A stretch of DNA of 64,000 bases from Ilex aquifolium (Eukaryota > Streptophyta > Magnoliopsida > Aquifoliales > Aquifoliaceae). The notes under the pieces were generated by a model that saw only the letters and a list, made by a program, of their open reading frames with translations, did no database searches and had not been told where the DNA came from. Below are positions 60,267-64,000 of this stretch, piece after piece. How positions within the stretch are numbered: position 1 is the stretch's first letter; the number at the start of each line of letters is the position of its first letter. The position numbers and the translations under genes were made by a program. Where the stretch lies: assembly GCA_951799425.1 (NCBI GenBank), contig OX637397.1, positions 2,285,001-2,349,000 of the forward strand, in the 5' to 3' direction.

Positions 60267-60391
60267 GTTTGATATGTTGGTTGTGTTCTACACCATGCTC
60301 TTATTTTTTTTTTTTTGCTCGTGTATTTCCTTCTTTTGCTTTCTCGACCTTGTCTTTCTCAAATGCTAGAAAGAAGGCTCGAGAAGTGTTC

Positions 60392-60397
60392 AATAAA
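60392..60397 (+). terminator. Candidate polyadenylation signal of MFP2
   Basis: AATAAA 126 nt past the stop codon, a normal distance for a plant 3' UTR. The downstream duplicate lacks the exact hexamer at this place. Confidence 0.5.
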
Positions 60398-60399
60398 GT

Positions 60400-61657
60400 A
60401 TGATTTATGTAACGGCAATGTTATTGACAAGCAGGAACTTGAGAAATAATGCTTTGTAACGAACTCACACTTCTGTAGTTGTCTTTTGAGACGCGACAGT
60501 GATGGTATTTTGCCTTCACAATTTTTATTTTATAAATTTTCTTTTGTCAAAAAGAATAGATTTCACCTCCTCCAGGTTCATCCAGAGTGGGGACTACCAC
60601 AATCAGGTTAACGCTTTTCATTCGTAAGTGATACCTTGCAACTTCTTAGGTTCCTATCTCAGAAGTCATGGATGATAGAGAGGTAGGAGCCCTACCTATA
60701 TAACAGGTCCTGTTCAAGTAAGCTACTGTTTTTGGTAATTTTTATACCCTTTTTGCTTAAGCTAGATTCATTGCTCTACAGAGTCTGCTGAAATGAAACA
60801 ATTTTGATAAAAGTTGAGATAATCTCGTCCATCGGATGATGCGTTATTTTTATCTCGAAATGATCTCAGCTGTTTTTTATCTTTGAAATTCAAAAATAGT
60901 TCTACTTTATTATATAGATATATAGATGAAACAGTAACAGTGTATTTTACCACACACATACTTTGGGGACTAACAGTGTATTTATTCAAAAAGATAAGAG
61001 ATTAGAGAATTTTGGGGTAGTTTTATTTTATTTTTTATGTTTTTTTTTATTTCCAGGTGGTATTGCATTCATATTCAAAAAAAAAATTCATGAATTACCC
61101 ATTTGTGAAGAGATACGAAAGTTTCATTTATTTTATCAAATATTATGATTTGAATGACACAAAAAAATGAATTTTTGAACAATAAGGGAATTTTTTAAAA
61201 TTTTTGAGTTTGTCCATTGAAGCACTTCCAAATCAAAAGTTTTACTCAAATTTGAGTCTAAATTTGAATTATGGTTAGAGATGCTCTTATGTTATAAATT
61301 TATTGTATTGCCTACCAAATAAACAAAAAAATATCATGACTAAATCTCAATTACTTGAATTTTAATTTTGTATTCTCGATTTACCTTGTAATGTGTGAAA
61401 ATTCTGACCGTCTAGGAGTTCAACGAAAATTGATTACCTCACTTAATTTCTTCGCGAATTCAAATTCAACGATATTGTCCGTTTCGTCATTCGAATTATG
61501 TAAAATTCAAGTTTTTAATCCATGTTTAAAGTGCTTAATTATCGTATTACCCTTTTTATTAAATCTTTTAATTTTCTAGGTTTTACATAGCTGTGTGGGC
61601 TTTGGATAGGGGTAGGCTATCCCCAACCCAGCCTGCCATTCACTGGACGGGCTTATA
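60400..61657. other. Interval between MFP2 and its partial duplicate
   Basis: AT-rich and without a recognisable gene. It separates the MFP2 3' end from the duplicate copy. No transposon ends were seen. Confidence 0.45.
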
Positions 61658-62330
61658 GTCAGCCGGTCTAAATGGCTCTCATGCTATTTGGATCAAGCAC
61701 ACCATCTGTTGGGTGCTGTTCGCAAGACTAACCGTGCAAGAAATGATCATATGATTCAGTTATTCCTTAAGTTTTTTTTTCTTGGCAATTTTGACCTACC
61801 AAAAAGTAAAACTTCTTTGAATAAAATCAATTCTGTAATGTTCCCTCGAATCATACTTTCATGTCTAGAATTCATTACTTGACTGGAGTCCATTACATGA
61901 TGAACCATGATTGTTTCCATAACTGGCCACATTACGTAAAAATGGTGCCTAGTGTTAATGTCTGGTGCTTCTGCCTGCAGGAAGATCTAGCCTACAAGTT
62001 AATGTTTGATTACTTCATTGAATGTATAACATAGACTTCGTGCACGTCCCTGTTTTGCCTGCTTGTTCTGCTTTTTTAATACTATTCATTTGTGTTTATT
62101 GCAGAGTTCTAAGATTGATAACCTTTTGTTTCTCAAATGCAGAAACTTAAGAGTATAATACTTTGGTTTATGAGATGTAGATATGTACCGACAATGTTAT
62201 CTGCTAGCGGAACTTAAGAGTATAATACTTTGTAACAACCTCACACTTCTGTAATTGTCTTCTTTTTTTTCTGTTTTTTTGGGGTACACTTCTGTGATTG
62301 TTTTCTGAGACGTAATATGGATGGTATTGT
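61658..62330 (+). pseudogene. Tandem duplicate of the MFP2 last intron, last exon and 3' UTR
   Basis: This aligns in order with 59765-60510. Shared blocks include TCATGCTATTTGGATC, AAATGATMATATGATTCA, TGGAGTCCA, CATTGCAGAGTTCT-like acceptor sequence and AACTTCTGTARTTGTCTT-like UTR sequence. The exon-18 equivalent starts after an intact AG at about 62105 with AGTTCT, then diverges. The equivalent frame would read SSKIDNLLFLK and would lack SRL. No other MFP2 exons are present, so it is a partial copy about 1.4 kb downstream. Whether it is ever used as an alternative last exon is unknown. Confidence 0.8.
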
Positions 62331-62386
62331 CATTTAAGCAAATGGGTACTCTTCAAGAATGATTTGTGCATCATTTAATATTTTAA

Positions 62387-62410
62387 CCCCCCCCCCCCCC
62401 AAAAAAAAAA
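62387..62410. repeat. C14 run followed by A10 run
   Basis: Fourteen C directly joined to ten A. The length may be uncertain because of sequencing. Confidence 0.85.
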
Positions 62411-62749
62411 CACCCACGTGGCACCCAAGGAGTGGTTATGTTGTGTTCATGTGTGGTTTGATTTAGCATCAGTCATGCACTTATAGGTATGGGACCTGCT
62501 TATTTGTTATGCTTTTATTTGATTGTAACACTACATGACAATAATGATGTGGTGTTACTGTTACACCCGATATTTTTTTCGTGGGGGTTTTGATCCAGTT
62601 CTTTTTTCTTATATTGTTTAGGGAGAGTCTATGGTACCGAAAACCACTTTTTGGTACGGTACCGAAGTGGTTTGTGGTGGGCCATAGTGGTTTTGTGGTG
62701 GGCCATGGTGAAGAAAAAAAAATGGCGGCTAAAAAAACGGTGGTAACCT

Positions 62750-63412
62750 TACCTTAATATGTGGTAACGGCGGCTGAAAAACGGTGGTAAATTCACCTTA
62801 AGATGTAGTAACCTCATCTCACATTTAGGTGGTACTTTTACCTTTATTACTAGTAACTTAACCTTAAATAGTTATAACTTCACATTCAAAGGTAGTAACC
62901 TAACCTTTAAGAGTTATAACCCCACTTTCAAAGATAGTAATTTTACTTTTAATTGTTGTAACCTTACCTAACATTTAATACCTAACATTTAATTGTTGTA
63001 ACCTAACCTTTAAGAGTTTATAACATCACTTTCAAAAATAGTAATTTTACTTTTAATTGTTATAAACTTACCTAACCTTTAATTGTTGTAACCTAAACTT
63101 TTAAGAGTATGTACCTCACATTAAATTAAATTTCATAAAATTAAAATTCATAAAATTAAATTAAAATTAAAATTCATAAAATTAAAATTAAATTTAAAAT
63201 TCATAAATTAACATTAAATTTAAAATTCATAAAATTAACATTAAATATAAAATTCATAAAATTAACATTAAATTTAAAATTCATACAATTAAATTTAAAT
63301 TCATAAATTAACATTAAATTTAAAATTCATAAAATTAACATTAAATTAAAATTCATAAAATTAACATTAAATTAAAATTCATAAAATTAAAATTAAAATT
63401 TAATGTTAATTG
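62750..63412. repeat. AT-rich minisatellites, left arm
   Basis: 62750-63115 repeats loose units with AACCTAACCTTTAAGAGTT and TAATTTTACTTTTAATTGTT. 63115-63412 repeats units of about 24-26 bp such as AAAATTCATAAAATTAACAT with AAATT ends, about ten copies. Confidence 0.8.
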
Positions 63413-63469
63413 TAAATATTTAAAATCGATCATACCATTCACCATTTTGATCTATGAAAATGTATATCC

Positions 63470-63770
63470 TTTTAGGATCGATCATTATTATGTATGATTG
63501 ATCCCAATTTCCTCATTCCCCCCATAGGCAAGATGCTCCTCCCCCCAGTAGGGTTGTAACAAAAAAAAAATTTGATCGATCATGTTAATGTAGGATCGAT
63601 CTTAATTATCATTAGTCTGTATGATGGATCCCAATTTCCCCATTCCCCCAAAGGCAAGACGACCCCCCCCCCCCTCTTTCCCAGTAAGGTTGTAACATAA
63701 GTACAAGCAAAAAGAAAAAAACAAAATTTAGATCGATCATGTGAATGTTCGATCGATCTTATTTATCATA
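63470..63770. repeat. Two tandem units with GATCGATC motifs
   Basis: Units of roughly 135 and 165 bp starting at about 63470 and 63595. Each contains GGATCGATC, then CCAATTTCC, CATTCCCCC, GGCAAGA, a C-rich run and GTTGTAAC, and closes with GATCGATCATGT. They sit between the two arms of the AT-rich repeat. Confidence 0.75.
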
Positions 63771-63995
63771 AAATTTAAAATTATGAATTTTAATTTAATG
63801 TTAATTTTATGAATTTTAATTTAATGTTAATTTATGAATTTTAAATTTAATTTTAATTTTATGAATTTTAATTTAATATTAATTTTAATTTTATTTTAAT
63901 TTTATGAATTTTAATTTAATTTTAATTTTATGAATTTTAATTTAATTTTAATTTATGAATTTTAATTTAATTTTAATTTTATGAAATTTAATTTA
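63768..63995. repeat. AT-rich minisatellite, right arm (inverted)
   Basis: The reverse-complement form of the left arm: TTTTATGAATTTTAATTTAA units, about nine copies, running to the window edge. With 63115-63412 it could form a long hairpin. Confidence 0.8.
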
Positions 63996-64000
63996 AGGTG

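Overview
The window is a stretch of plant nuclear genome, almost certainly a woody eudicot. The evidence is multi-exon genes with GT-AG introns, AT-rich intergenic DNA, many GA/CT and GT microsatellites, a Tat-lineage Ty3/gypsy element and several miniature transposon families. I cannot name the species from sequence alone. Six host protein genes are supported. All exon models below were built by eye from splice sites, reading phase and remembered family sequences; each complete model closes in frame.

Left part (1-11985), minus strand: the 5' two-thirds of a cytosolic ribosomal protein eL18 gene, whose last exon lies beyond the left edge, then a complete eight-exon gene for the mitochondrial branched-chain 2-oxoacid dehydrogenase E2 subunit (BCE2, 505 aa). 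Its introns hold a MULE-type MITE, a short SINE-like insertion and an unclassified repeat.

11986-22823: one Ty3/gypsy element of the Tat lineage, 10.8 kb, on the minus strand. It has 560-bp LTRs, a 5-bp target duplication, gag, protease, RT, two RNase H regions and integrase, plus a large antisense ORF region between pol and the 3' LTR. The LTRs differ at about 16 sites (about 97 percent identity), so it is a young fossil. A related solo LTR lies at 51814-52567.

22829-44949: mostly non-coding, with two genes on the plus strand: a MATE transporter of the DTX55 type (30557-32148) and an FCS-like zinc finger (FLZ) protein (41114-41877). Between them and downstream lie a facing pair of hAT MITEs whose target duplications have been exchanged by inversion, an 830-bp MULE MITE with a perfect 9-bp duplication, another hAT MITE, and a SINE with a 15-bp duplication.

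44950-48658: an LC8-type dynein light chain gene (minus strand, three exons). Its large second intron carries a third copy of the hAT MITE, in which a seed of two CCCTAA units has grown to about eleven. 48740-54300 is repeat-rich and includes a 0.9-kb ACC/CAC-rich tract that is nearly free of G.

54333-60266: a complete 18-exon gene for the peroxisomal fatty acid beta-oxidation multifunctional protein MFP2 (729 aa, ending in the peroxisomal signal SRL). About 1.4 kb downstream, the last intron, last exon and 3' UTR are present again as a diverged tandem duplicate. The window ends in AT-rich minisatellites in inverted arrangement. The genes do not form an operon-like unit. BCE2 and MFP2 both act in breakdown of acyl substrates (branched-chain amino acids and fatty acids), but their co-location here is probably chance.
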